Assembly (NCBI GenBank): GCA_015179045.1
Contig: WHUZ01000009.1
Coordinates: 992,001 to 1,056,000 of the forward strand
Source of the DNA: Kalaharituber pfeilii
Taxonomy: Eukaryota > Ascomycota > Pezizomycetes > Pezizales > Pezizaceae
Direction of reading: 5' to 3'
Length of the DNA: 64,000 bases
The notes under the pieces were generated by a model, which searched no databases, had not been told where the DNA came from, and worked only from the letters and a program-made list of their open reading frames with translations. Both the position numbers and the translations under genes were made by a program. Each line of letters begins with the position of its first letter. Positions within the stretch are counted from its first letter, which is position 1. Below, piece by piece: positions 32,223-43,312 of the stretch.

Positions 32223-34512
32223 ATGCCTCTTCCCAGCGCCTCCCTCCCGAGTTTCCAGCATGCGCGGCCCTCCAGAACTGGATCGCTCGCGCGGCTGCTC
32301 ATGCTGATGACGGCGGCGGTCCAGCTGCATCCGTGTGCTTCTGCGTCCCTTCCACCATTGATGTCGGTTCATGATGGTCATGCCAGCACTGTCGGGAGGA
32401 GAGCCGACGCCGGGCTCTCAAACGACTACTTCGAGGCCTTGGGCAACAACACGCTCTTTGACAAATGGAGGCCCCGGTACCATTTTATGGCGCCGGCGGG
32501 GTGGATGAATGTTTGTATACATTTTTAGTGTATTGGGTATATTATTGTCTGGGTATTTTGCTGATGAACGGATTCAATCGTGATTTAGGACCCCAATGGA
32601 CCAATGTACGATCCTGTCCGGGACGAGTATCATCTGTTCTACCAATGGAACCCTAACCACGTCGGTTTGTTTCCCCCCCACCTCTCCCCCTTCCCCAATA
32701 TAATTCCACAGTTTGGTATATGTTTATACTAACATCCACTCTCCCGCGGCACCAGGCTGGGGTAACATCTCCTGGGGCCACGCCATCTCCCGCGACCTCA
32801 TCTCCTGGACCGACATCCGCTCCTGGCGCGACGCGTCCTCGCAGGCTCTCGTCGGCAACCCCAACAGCCCCATAAAGCATGACCAGCTCGGCGTCTTCTC
32901 CGGCACCGCGCAGCCCATAAATGCCTTCAATGGCCAACAAGACGGCACGTTGTCGATATTCTACACTGCAGTGAGCGCGCTTCCGACGCATTGGACGTTT
33001 CCGTATATACCTGGGACTGAAAAGCAAGCACTCGCGCTGTCGAAGGATGGCGGGCGGACTTGGGAGAAGGTGGCCAATCCGGTGATAATGGAGCCGCCGG
33101 AGGGGTGGAATATCACCGGCTGGAGGGATCCATACGTGGAACCAAACCCTGCCCTAGATGAAATTCTCAAGCAGACAGAGCCGCACTATTATATGGTCCT
33201 CGGCAGCGGGATCAAGGGAGTCGGTCCACGCATGCCACTATACTCAGCCCCGGCGACGGACCTCACCAAGTGGACGTTCCTCGGAGCCCTCTGGGAGCCC
33301 GGCCTCAACGAGTCGTTTGCCGGCGTTGAAATCTCCGGGTCCCAGGGCTTCAACTTCGAGATGTCTGGATTGTACTCCCTCCCGGGTGCGGACGGCACTG
33401 ATCGACATTTTACCTTCTTTGGCGCAGAGGGAGGAAGCATAGAAGGTCACTTCCGGTGGACCCTGTGGGCAGAAGGCGCCATGACCCCGCGTTACCCCGC
33501 GGGCTCGGCAAACAAGAGCGTAGAATTCCAGACAGTGGCGGCGGGAGTCGCAGATTGGGGCAAGTTGTATGCGCTGTCGTCGTTTTGGGATAAGAAGAAT
33601 GAGAGAAGAATATACTGGGGGTGGTCGGAGGATGAGTTGGGAGGGAGTGTACCGCTAACCAGGGCGCTGGGGTATCAGGGGGCTATGGGGATCCCCAGGG
33701 AGGTGTTTATCCAATATGTGGACAAGGTGGTAGATACGGAGGATGGATATCTGTCGAAGAGGAGTTCATTCGTGGTTGAGGAGATGGGAAAGAAGGGGAA
33801 GTACTTGAGTGTATCCACGCACGGAATGCGCCCTCTGCCAGAAATCGTTAAAGCGTTGAAGAAAACCGCGGGAGGATTTTACAATTTCAAGGGGGGCAAA
33901 CGCGGTCCTGGTTTCGAGACCCTCAAGCAAAAGAAGAACGGAAAGAGGGTTGAGGCGAAGCGGTTCGTGCTCGAGGCAACCATCTCTGACGTCGGCTGCG
34001 ACGTCGACGAGGTGGGCTTTGTCGTCAGGGCGTCCCCGGACGGAGAGGAGACAACCAAGATCGTCTACAACCCAAAGCTGCACCAGGTGCAGGTGCACCG
34101 CGACAGGTCCTCGCTGCTGCCGCAGGTGGACAATTCTACCGTCTGGGGCCACTTCCGTCCGCTCGTGCTCGCAAAGAACAAGCAAGAGGAAGACATCAAG
34201 GTTCAAATCTTCGTCGACAGCTCCCTGCTCGAGATCTATGTGAATGAGAGGTGGGCTATGACGACGAGGGTGTATCCGTGGAGGGACGATAGTGTAGGAA
34301 TGGGGATTCATGTTTCTGCGGCGGAGGGCAAGGGGCAAGGGGACAGCAAGCTGGTGGCGGTGAAGGATGTGAAGGTCTGGACGGGAGTCGGGAAGCGCAA
34401 TGGCTTGGAAGGAGGCCTGGTGTGGCCGGAGAGACCGAATAATTCGAGTTCGAAGTTGGTGTGGGATGGGCCGGAGAAGACTAATGGGGGGGTCTGGTGG
34501 CCTGGGTTTTAA
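32223..34512 (+). CDS. Secreted glycoside hydrolase family 32 (invertase/fructan-type), three exons
   Basis: Exons 32223-32510, 32589-32664 and 32756-34512 give 706 residues. The first intron splits WMN from DPNGP exactly; the second has a TACTAAC branch point. A hydrophobic N-terminal stretch (LARLLMLMTAAVQL, ending CASA) suggests secretion. GH32 motifs: WMNDPNGP with nucleophile Asp97, FYQWNPNHVGWGN, FSGTA, GWRDPYV with transition-state stabiliser Asp246, and FEMSGLY with probable acid/base Glu323. A C-terminal beta-sandwich follows, ending before a low-complexity Gly/Trp/Pro tail. The family hydrolyses or transfers fructosyl units of sucrose, inulin or levan; which one cannot be told here. 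The residue after Glu323 is Met rather than the Cys common in invertases. The gene converges with the M35-prodomain-like gene. Confidence 0.95.
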
Positions 34513-35138
34513 TTGTTGATGAAGTGAGTATATGGCTTGGATTTGTGAGGGGGGGGGATGTATTAGTTGAGGTTTTATTTTTGTTTTATTTTTCTATCTT
34601 TTGAGACACAGGGTTAGCTTTTTGTTGTGTGTATGGTTGGATATATATATACGAGAATGTGATAATATACAATGGAAAATCCAACATTTGTCTCACACAC
34701 AGAGAAGCCATTTCATTTTCGATCTTTTCAAACGAGAATAAATGAGGCAAAAATAAAGGCATCATGCAAGTAGTAAGAAGTTTCAAGTAAGTTATCCATG
34801 TTTTTACGCAACGGGATTACATGAAAATATTTCCCTTCCTCAGAAACGAAATTTTTTTTTCTTTTTTAAAAAGTCGAACTTGGTTTTTAGTTATGGAGAT
34901 ATGTATATCTCCCGGAAAACAGGAAACAAAAAAGGACGGCAATAAACCACACCCATCTGTCTTGTGGATTATAACATCCTTATTGCTTTGAGTTCTGAAA
35001 GGTTTTGTTTCGGTGATTTGCTTGCTAACCTTTGATGGAATCCTGATTTGCTCCCGCACATGCGTATAATACTAATTCTACTATTTCCAATTTCACGAAG
35101 AGCATTCCAAGCCCCTCAATCCCTTTTCTTAAACTCGC
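34513..35138. other. Convergent intergenic region
   Basis: AT-rich shared 3' flank between the GH32 and membrane-protein genes; no gene or repeat seen. Confidence 0.4.
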
Positions 35139-35942
35139 TCACTCCCTCACCACCTCAAACTCCAGTTCTCCCTCAAACCCTCCCTGGCTCACTTCCTCGC
35201 CACTCAACGCACCCAAACTCTCCTCACTCACCTCCTGCTTGCCCATCCCCATCCACACAGCCCTGTACTCTCCCTCCGCCTTGACCAAGTACCGGCCCGG
35301 CTCGCGCAGTTTCTCCGCAACTTCCCTCAATGCATGTTCGGCCTTTACGCTCCCGCCAGCTGGGATCTCGATCAAGTCTGATTCCCGGGTCGGAGGGAGC
35401 AGGCGCCGGAAGAAGAGCGTGCGGAGCGGGATTTCGTTTGCGGCTGCGGAGGAGGAAGAAGGGGGGAGTTTGTAAAGGCGGAAGACGCCCAGGGAGGAGG
35501 CTTTGGGATCAAGTGGGGTGTCCCATGTCAGCAGTGTAACCGGGAACGAGTTGGGATTGGTTATGGTCGCGGTTAACTGCGGTTCCTGGTTCACGAGGAT
35601 CGGTGGGTGGAATTCGTCCTCCTCCTTGGATTCGGGGTTGTGGGGGGAGGATGTAGATAGGGTGAGCGGTGACGGGGAGGTGAGGTTGAGCTCGAGCGTC
35701 AGGCCTAGTTGGTTCGGAGAGCTCGACGTGGGGGTCATTGTGAGGATGGACGGGTGCGGGAAGATGGACGAGAGGAGCAGGTACGACACGTAGCTGGCGA
35801 AGACGACCGTCGCGAGGAGCTTGACGAGCTTTAGGGGTGCGGAGAAGGTAGGCGAGGAGCCGGGATACGGGTCTTTCTCGGGGGTTCTGGAGGCGAAGAT
35901 GCGGAGTTTGGAGGACGACGTGGGGAGTAGAGGAGGGGACAT
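35139..35942 (-). CDS. Single-pass membrane protein with M35-prodomain-like region
   Basis: ATG at 35942 (267 residues); a frame open further upstream begins only with GTG after a TAG that could be a splice acceptor, so an extra 5' exon is possible. About residues 35-65 form one transmembrane segment (LVKLLATVVFASYVSYLLLS). The rest resembles the N-terminal propeptide of deuterolysin-type (M35) proteases: LTLELNLTSP..., TITNPNSFPVTLLTWDTPLDPKA, FFRRLLPPTRESDLIEIPAGGS and YLVKAEGEYRAVWMG. The catalytic domain with HExxH is absent. It may therefore be a membrane-anchored propeptide-like or inhibitor-like protein; this is inference. No internal intron is needed. Confidence 0.7.
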   Translation of the reverse strand: MSPPLLPTSSSKLRIFASRTPEKDPYPGSSPTFSAPLKLVKLLATVVFASYVSYLLLSSIFPHPSILTMTPTSSSPNQLGLTLELNLTSPSPLTLSTSSPHNPESKEEDEFHPPILVNQEPQLTATITNPNSFPVTLLTWDTPLDPKASSLGVFRLYKLPPSSSSAAANEIPLRTLFFRRLLPPTRESDLIEIPAGGSVKAEHALREVAEKLREPGRYLVKAEGEYRAVWMGMGKQEVSEESLGALSGEEVSQGGFEGELEFEVVRE

Positions 35943-36637
35943 TATATGGCGCGGGAAGAGGGCTCTGCGGGGATAGCCGGTCGGTCGGGGAAGAAGGATG
36001 AGCACCTAGTAGTAGTTGTAGATAGTCGTTAGTGTAGATTACGTATTCCGGATGGCAATCACCGGAAAGAAACTTGTGGGGGTATCATAGTTAAAACCTT
36101 CGCTACACCAATAACCAAGCTTCAATATTATTATCAATATTATTTGATATCGGGTGTTGAAACCCATCCGATTACTTTACATACCTGACTACCAAAGTTT
36201 TGTTTTGATGATCAAACAAAGGCATCCGAAACAGGAAGGAGGGGGGGGTGGGGGGGACTCCCTGGTTCGAGAGTTTGTCACGTGCGGAGTGAGAGAAGGG
36301 AATAAGGTACAAATATAACAAACCAACCGGGTTTGGGAGGATCCTGGCCACACCACGTGGGACGTTCGTTTCGTAGAGGTGAAATAGATATCATTAAAAT
36401 GTTTAAGATAAAAATACATCATTGACCAAAGGAGAAATACTCAAAAAACCCCATTAATCCATCCATTTGCTTCATCAATTCAAAAACCGACGTCCGCCGT
36501 TCCTTCCCAGTTGGTATCCTATTCGCATCATCATACAACAATAATAAATAAACAACCATCATCGTCTCTCTACTCTCGCCCCCCCCCAACCCCCCACCAC
36601 CACCTTTTCATTCCCCCCAAAGTCTCCGATCCCACTC
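35943..36637. other. Intergenic between two minus-strand genes
   Basis: Possible 5' exon or leader of the membrane protein and 3' flank of the GRDP-like gene; contains a G-run (36241-36256) and a C-run (36582-36597). No gene seen. Confidence 0.4.
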
Positions 36638-39160
36638 TTATCGATAATACCTCTCCACCCACTTGGGCCTATTCCACACCAACAACGGCCCGCCCTCCCT
36701 CCTTGCCACCTCCACCTGCCTATAATAATGCACCGTAGCTCTCACAAACCAATCCCACTTCACCGCAAGCCCCTCCCTCTCCTTATCCCAAAACTCGTCT
36801 CCGCGAGCTTCAACATCCCTCCTCATCTCGCACGCCCAGCACACGCATCTATCATACTCGCTGTCGGCCGTAGGCTGCTGGTCGTCCTTTGGGGGCTCTA
36901 AAGCATCTTCTTCTTCCTCAGAAGTCCGGACAGACGTTTCCTCCTGAGACATAGTATTTCCGTATTCTATACTCCATATCCTCTTCGTATCCTTGAACCC
37001 GGTCCCCAACACCTCTTCCCCGAACCGGTCGTTATGGTCAATATACCTCCTTGCCATCGTTTCCGGCCCCTTGCTCCCCCAAAACGCCCCTCCGGTAACA
37101 CGGTTTGAGTACTCATAGTAGAGATGCGGGTAGCACTGCATCGTGTGCCATACCAGGTCCACGTCATTACATGGCACAAAAATGGTCCCCACATACTTTG
37201 CGATCAGCCGGAAGAACTTCTCGTAACGGTCACGGGCGCGGGATATGGTGCCGCAGACGGCGGGGGAGCGGATTATGCGTATGTCGTCGTGCATTTTGTG
37301 GATGAAGACCCCTTGGCGGTGCACGGCGGCGGCGAGGTCGATGGAGAACGGGAGGAGCGATGGGTGGGAGTGGTAGGTGGTAAGAATGTTATTGAGGATA
37401 GTCTTGAGAGTGTCGATAGAGTGAGGACCTTCACTGGAGGTGGGAGCACGAGCAAGAATGCGATCCGATACAGCAGCAGTAGTTGGGAACTTGGAGAGTA
37501 AGTTTTTGTAGTTGGGGGTGTCGGGGCAAACGGTTGGAAGAAGCTCCGGGAAAGCAGCCTTCAAAGTAGACTCGAGCCATCCATTTGGGGATTCAGTTCC
37601 ATAACCATAGAAGTGGCCGCTGCGTGTCAAAATTGCTCCCCTGTGTCGTTGTCAGCGAATAAGCATAGCGGTATATTAGGGAACTCATACCTCAGAAGTG
37701 AATTCTCCGTAGTATTTGCTACTCTGGCCTTGAGGAAGTCGTGGACGTCGCGGATGAACATATACATCGATATAGCTTCCCCATCGAACTCCTTCCCACA
37801 AGTTCCCGCATTCGGACAAATTCCCTGAAATTTCTCGCCTCTCTCCAACCACCCCGTCATCCCCACTGGGAAATTCGTTTCGCAATACGGACATAACAAG
37901 TGCCTCTGCAGCAGGCCGTCCGATGATTTCGAAAACAGCAGCGGAGGCAATCCAGCTGCAGACGAGGCAGCAATGGATTCCAGCAAACTCGCGTCACTAC
38001 CGGTAATTCGAGTAAAGAATCTCTCGGCAGTACTGTTCAGTTTGAAAGTCCAGTCGTAGGAGTTAATGCACCCATGCTACGGAAAACCGTTAATGTATAT
38101 TTTTGATTTACGTGTTTCGAAAAGAGAGGACGAAAGAGTGAGTGGGAGGAGAGTAGGAAAAGTGCATGAATGGGGAAGGAGCATGAAGATATGGGGTAAC
38201 TCTACAATTGAATCCCAGGGCAACGGCATTCCCCAGAGGTCCAGTCTGCCGAGTCGTAAACAATCTTCGTAAAACGACCGCGGATTTAGCGTGAACGAAT
38301 GCCAGACCATTAAAACGTCTGTGTGAACGCATTAGACAATTATACAACAGCCAAATTGAGATGGTAACAACGAACCCAACGGAGGCAACATCTCCGACGT
38401 CAAAGCTCTAAACATCACTTCCCTTGTATTGTCTTCGATCACCACAGGCAGTGATATCTCCCATTTCGGCTTTAATGGAGTTCCTCCTTTCAACGCACTT
38501 CGTAACCATTTTGTTGGCGACAAGAATCTACCCCATCTCGCTTTCGTGATTTTCGTTGGAACATCAACGTCATAATCCGCGTCCGCTAGAACAACAGTCA
38601 TCTGTTGTCTTTCTTCCTTCTGCCTCTCGAGTGCATCGACCACTGCAGGTAGAGCGCACCACCATTCATAGAACCGCGCTACCGCAATCTCAACAAATGC
38701 CTTCCATTTCATATCCTTCTTTGCTTTCAATTGCGCCTGATCGAGTTCCTGATCGTTCTGATACTCATTCGCCTTTCCAAAAAGAAGTTCGTCCATTTCC
38801 TCGCTCTTTTCCACATTCTGTCTCAATACTGCGAAACAACTCAACAGCTCCAGATGTGTTGCGCACTGCGCTACGGTTGGTATGAATGACCGGACGTTTC
38901 CATCAGGACCCACTGTCAGGCTGTCTAGCGGTGTATATACCAACTTGCTTGGTTCAAAAATCGCTGGATCTGGTATCACCGGCTCCTCCTCACGGCTTTT
39001 AGCAATCTCAAACTGCGGTGGTCCGTAATCAAATTTATTGCTACCTATTTCACCTCTTGTCAGCCCGAACAGCGGAAGCGCATTGAAAACATGTGCGCGC
39101 GGACTCACGTCTATCCCGCAGTTGAGAAATACTAATGCGCGAATGCCGGGGTTTCTCCAT
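36638..39160 (-). CDS. Glycine-rich-domain-containing-like (GRDP-like) protein, five exons
   Basis: Exons on the minus strand: 39160-39109, 39044-38376, 38318-38206, 38076-37691 and 37640-36638, 2223 nt, 740 residues. Phases agree at all junctions. Intron 2 uses an unusual donor, GTTCGT, but joins PPL to DVLMVWHSFTLNPR, exactly as the family requires. Landmarks are HLELLSCFAVLRQ, WKAFVEIAVARFYEWW, PPLDVLMVWHSF, LPWDSI followed by INSYDWTF, a Cys region (LCPYCETNFP ... CPNAGTCG) in exon 4 that may bind zinc, and a second histidine motif NDVDLVWHTMQCYP with YIDHND in exon 5. Such proteins are common in ascomycetes; the molecular role is unclear. The start codon is uncertain: open frames upstream to 39606 could form further 5' exons. 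Confidence 0.85.
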
Positions 39161-40439
39161 CTTGGACAATACCTCTGTTGTATGCTCACCCATCCCCGAG
39201 CCAACAGAGTTCCAAGTCGTCATTCCGTGATTTGGGTCAATTTCAATTTCAAATGTGGGCGGTTTGCCCCCCGAAGACTGTTGGGTCTCACTTGATCGCT
39301 TCCTACCGCCTCCTTCCGCTTCCAAGCCTTCTCAGGATAGCTGAACTTCTGCTCCTCCGGGGGTGGTGGTGATGACGTCCCAGACTTAGCGTCCTTACGT
39401 TGCTTCTTGGCGCTGGTGACGATCATAGACACATCCTCTGGATATGACCTCCCAGCCAACAGCGACGTAGTATTGTAGTAGTATCGTCCTGCTCTGCGTC
39501 GAGATGCTCGCCGGTCGTAGCCCGCCTCAGCGCGGTAACGCTGACTTGCACTTGCACTGAATTGATCGGCGCCGATGTCCCATTTGCAGGTGATGAGCCC
39601 GTGCATTAGCTACTTGAGCTTGTGTGCTTATGCGTCAGGACGCAAGGCAGAGTGCCGTACGAGCTCGACCTCAGCCTGTGTGACGTCGCTGACGATCTGG
39701 TCCGAACGCAACGTGCGGCCGACACGCAAGGGCGGGGACCGTGCGTCGATCGTCGCAACGCCCAGCACGTGAGACAGTGGCTGCGGCCTCCGTCCCAAGT
39801 GCCACGCGGGGAACTGGGCTAGGGCTGGGGCATCTGCTGTTTAGTACCATACAGCCACTGGACATTTTCTCAGAATATCAATTACGTTATGATAGTACAA
39901 ATAGCAGTTGAGTCTCTGTAGATTTGAATTGCAAAGCTTCTGTATGCCGGCCGTCGTGTATACTGCGATAATGTTACAGCGTTCCCTTTTGCGAGTACGT
40001 TTTGGCTGCGAATTTTGTGCGCTTGAAGCTTTCAGCTGCGGATTCCAAAATAATAATTTGCGCAGCGATTTTGAGGCATAGGTGATATCAGCCACTAAGC
40101 GGTAGTCTGGTTCGAGACTGAGGTGATATTCGTAATGCCAGTGCGGCGCTAGTTACATATGAATATGGTCGTTTATTCTGATGTTCGCACATTGTGACGC
40201 ACCCGCTGTGCCGTCCCCGCTCCAAGCCCAGCAAGCGTCAAGCCATTCCCGCACGATCGAGTCATCTCTCGTATCATATGATAGTCCCCCACATAATCAT
40301 AATAGGAGGCAGGATCCGCAATCGCACTCTTCATCCACTCAACTTGCTGTCAACCTTGCTGCCACTTGTGCTGCGATTCCATTCCTTAGAAGCCATCCTC
40401 TTCCCATTTGCAACAACTCAACTACAATAGCAGCCAAAA
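39161..40439. other. Divergent intergenic region
   Basis: Between the GRDP-like gene and the thiamine-binding-family gene. A 128-codon minus-strand frame at 39606-39220 may be an upstream exon of the former. Otherwise promoter-like; no repeat seen. Confidence 0.4.
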
Positions 40440-40879
40440 ATGCCCCCAGTCTCCGTCCCACCACTTGAATCTCTATCCACTCCGCCAAAGTGCTCAGTGG
40501 ATGTGTCCCTCCTCCCAATTGGCACAGGCACCCCCTCTGTGGCCCAGGAAATCGCGCAGATTCAGCGCCTTCTGGCGCAATCGGGGCTTGTGTACACAAT
40601 GCATTCTGCCGGCACGACTATCGATGGCAGCTGGGACGAGGTGATGACAATTATCGGAAAGTTCCATACACTGATTCATGATATGGGTGTAGTGAGAATT
40701 CAAAGCGACATTAGAGTTGGGACCAGGTATGCAGCGCATGAACTTCTTTATGCCTTGATTGCCCCACAGTGGTACTGAAATTGCTTCTTCAATATAGAAC
40801 CGATAAAAACCAGCCGCATACCGAAAAAGTTGCGGCAGTAGAGAGAATTTTGCAAGGGGATGCGAAAAAGGCGGAATAA
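40440..40879 (+). CDS. Thiamine-binding (UPF0045/MTH1187/ECM15-like) family protein, two exons
   Basis: Exons 40440-40726 and 40798-40879 (donor GTATGC, branch TACTGAA, acceptor TATAG), 122 residues. It matches the small ferredoxin-like family of yeast ECM15 and bacterial YqgV/MTH1187: CSVDVSLLPIGTGTPSVAQE, then GLVYTMHSAGTTIDGSWDEV, then IRVGTRTDKNQPHTEKV spanning the splice. Family members form tetramers and some bind thiamine or a related pyrimidine; the cellular role is unsettled. Length is typical. It converges with COX13. Confidence 0.9.
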
Positions 40880-41185
40880 AGTGGAGTTAGCCGGCATTGA
40901 ACATTCCAGATTCACTTTCCCATGTTTTGACCTACGAGCTATTGAAAAGCTGTCTTTGAGTAATCAAAAATTTCATCTTGTTTTGTTAGTGAGTGTTAAT
41001 TTATTCACCTTTGCTATGTATGTACCTTCTGGAATAATGCTCAATCCCGCATTAACTGACTACACCTTGACTACAATCATATGATGACAATGAATGCCCC
41101 AATATGAGCTTGAAGCCCAAGTCGAGCAAACTGACTCAGCACTGAAGCTTGCACCGTGCAAATTCACCGACAAGAGAAAGCTGAT
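40880..41185. other. Convergent intergenic region
   Basis: AT-rich shared 3' flank; nothing else seen. Confidence 0.45.
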
Positions 41186-41987
41186 TTACATGTCCTTCTT
41201 GTGAAAATTATATTTGTCATTCCAACTACTATGCGGTTAGAAAAATCCGAATATCAAACGCAGATTCAGCATCAAAGACTTACAAAAGCGTCTAGCAAAT
41301 TAATGTCAGCACAAATCTTCGTCAAATGTTTACTCAGACAACCAGCAGCAATAATCCTCACCTTATCCCCATCTCCCCAGAAATAATTCTTTGCCCGAAT
41401 GTTCTGATAACTATACTCGACCCTCTTAGTATCCGGAGGTAGTGTAGCTTGGTGAGCCCAATGCTGATTCCATAGTTTCCAAGCGTTGAAACCCGCTACG
41501 GTCAATGCCGGAATACTGACGCTGGTGCGATGTCAGTGACTTTGCTGGTATTGTGTGGGTGTGTGAGGGGGGGTAGATCGGAGGTAGATCATTCAGAGTT
41601 AATCCGAGATGTCTTACTATAGAGCCATTTTGCGCCAAAAGTCTACTCACATGTTAGCACAGACATTAATACATAGTGATACCCCACCCCTTCATTTGTC
41701 CCAATTCGCCGCTCAGTTCATTTCAACGAAAATCCTGCGTCGGTGCTCCATGTCGAAACCACTCCCATAGATGTTACTCAAAAAATAAAAGCAGCGGATA
41801 CCTACCAGCATTCTTAGCAGCATGCTCCTTCAACTCCTTCCTCTCCCTCAGAAATGGATTCTCCTCTGGAGTTTTTTGCAAACTGTGGCATACTCGAGGC
41901 CCTCCGAGCTTTAGGTTTCACTATAAACCCCGGTCTCTGGGTAGAGCGTGCAGATCTGAAAACTAAATTTCGAATGGAGAACATCAT
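41186..41987 (-). CDS. cox13: Cytochrome c oxidase subunit VIa (COX6A/Cox13), five exons, apparent frameshift in exon 1
   Basis: Exons on the minus strand: 41987-41806, 41642-41618, 41521-41362, 41291-41284 (only 8 nt) and 41225-41186. The product starts with a mitochondrial presequence (MMFSIRNLVFRSARSTQRPG), then PEENPFLRERKELKEHAAKNAG, DFWRKMALYVSIPALTV with the single membrane helix, and the hallmark VEYSYQNIRAKNYFWGDGDKTLFWNDKYNFHKKDM. It is a subunit of respiratory complex IV in the inner membrane. Phases agree at all introns. The presequence and the mature part, however, lie in different frames: the A6 run (T6 at 41872-41877 on the plus strand) has one base too many. With that caveat the protein is 137 residues, a normal length. 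Either an assembly/sequencing indel or a real lesion. Confidence 0.9.
41284..41291 (-). other. cox13: 8-nt micro-exon of cox13
   Basis: ACGCTTTT lies between TTTGCTAG and GTAAGT. It supplies the T-L-F codons that join GDGDK to WNDKYNFH in correct phase. Both flanking introns have clear branch points (GTGCTGACA and TTCTAACC). Confidence 0.85.
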
Positions 41988-42598
41988 AATAGTCTTGACG
42001 GAGTGTTAAAACCAGTGATTAGGGGTGAAGTCCTCGGGGGCAGGGAACGATCACTCACTCAGGTGAAATAAGCATTGCGGGGAAATTACGTAGGAGTGAT
42101 GTGAAACCATGTGAGTAAAGGGCAACCTGCGACTCAATTGGGTAGCTTCGGCACCATACCCACTCGCGGAAGCTTCCAAAGCTTCCAGGTGCCTAATGCA
42201 GCAGTAAAAGGACGGCACGTGACATGGCACTAACCCCGCGTCCTGGCGCGGCATGGTGATGCAGGAGGTCGACGAAAGGACAAAAAAACATCATAATGTT
42301 CTACGCCACTCATGACTCTTTAGATATAAATCCAATAATTGTCTATTCATATATTCTTAACTATATCTGAAATGAAACCTTACCGGGCGGCACACTAGTA
42401 ATGATATTTTTTTTAATATTTTTCTTAAATAAAAAAAAAATGAAAGAAAACCTTGCCAATACATAGTTGCCAGCTGAACACACTTGAAACTACAGTACTA
42501 TGCATGAGCCCACAAGAATTGCAAAAATTGCAAATTCACGTGTATAGCCTTTTCATCCACTGCTGTGCATACCGACCAAGATCGTTTTGCGCGGAATA
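41988..42598. other. Upstream flank of cox13
   Basis: Contains A/T runs near 42410-42440; no gene seen. Confidence 0.4.
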
Positions 42599-42610
42599 CA
42601 TCTCACAAGG

Positions 42611-42681
42611 CTTCTGTTTTTTTTTTTTTTTTTTTTTTTTTTGTCACGTCACCCCGCTTGCATCTGTTCGCCATGGCAGGG
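42611..42681 (-). mobile_element. SINE-like retroposon, family A
   Basis: On the minus strand CCCTGCCATGGCGAACAGAT then GCAAGCGGGGTGACGTGAC and poly(A) ending in CAGAAG, flanked by the 12-bp direct repeat CATCTCACAAGG (42599-42610 and 42682-42693). Confidence 0.9.
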
Positions 42682-43107
42682 CATCTCACAAGGATACAAC
42701 TGCCATTTAGTAAGAAAACTTGCCCTGGCCGGACACTATAGTGCCGTTCACGATTGCCGCCATATGAGACCTAGCAAGAGCCGAAATCACAGCCAGATAC
42801 TTATCAAAGAAGGGGAATAGCTCTAGGCCACCATACAGAGGCGGACTGCAAGATTGCAGAGAAGTTTATTCAAAGGAACTTCATCCGAGAACAAAGCCCT
42901 GCTGCAGGAGTGACCCGGAAGCCGGATGGTCCCCTCCTAGACCGAGAGAGAGCGAGAAGAGAAATCGATAAAGTACCCAATAGGACGAAGTTGAGGTCAG
43001 CACCAGGCCCTGACAAGGCCCAGTACCGCCTACTCAAGATGCTAAAGGGCACGACACTAAAGAATAGTGGACTACATCAACGGGGACTACAACTTCGCCA
43101 GAGGCTT

Positions 43108-43168
43108 TTTTTTTTTTTTTTTTTTTTTTTCACGTGACCCCGCTTACAGTTGTTCGCCATGGCAGGGC
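43108..43168 (-). mobile_element. SINE-like retroposon, family A, inside the LINE remnant
   Basis: Minus strand: CCCTGCCATGGCGAACAACT then GTAAGCGGGGTCACGTGA and poly(A), flanked by the 13-bp direct repeat TCGCCAGAGGCTT (43095-43107 and 43169-43181). Confidence 0.9.
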
Positions 43169-43312
43169 TCGCCAGAGGCTTAGGCATTCGCCCTGCTCAA
43201 CACGGTGGCCAAACTAGGATAAAAGATGGTAGCTAACATCGTGCAGACTTAGAACCCACTGTTCCACGAAGCACAACTGGAAGGCAGACCGTGCAGAGGC
43301 TCAGAAGACAGG

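Noticed and set aside
33766..34338. 190-codon minus-strand frame
   Set aside because: Antisense shadow of the GC-rich GH32 coding exon.
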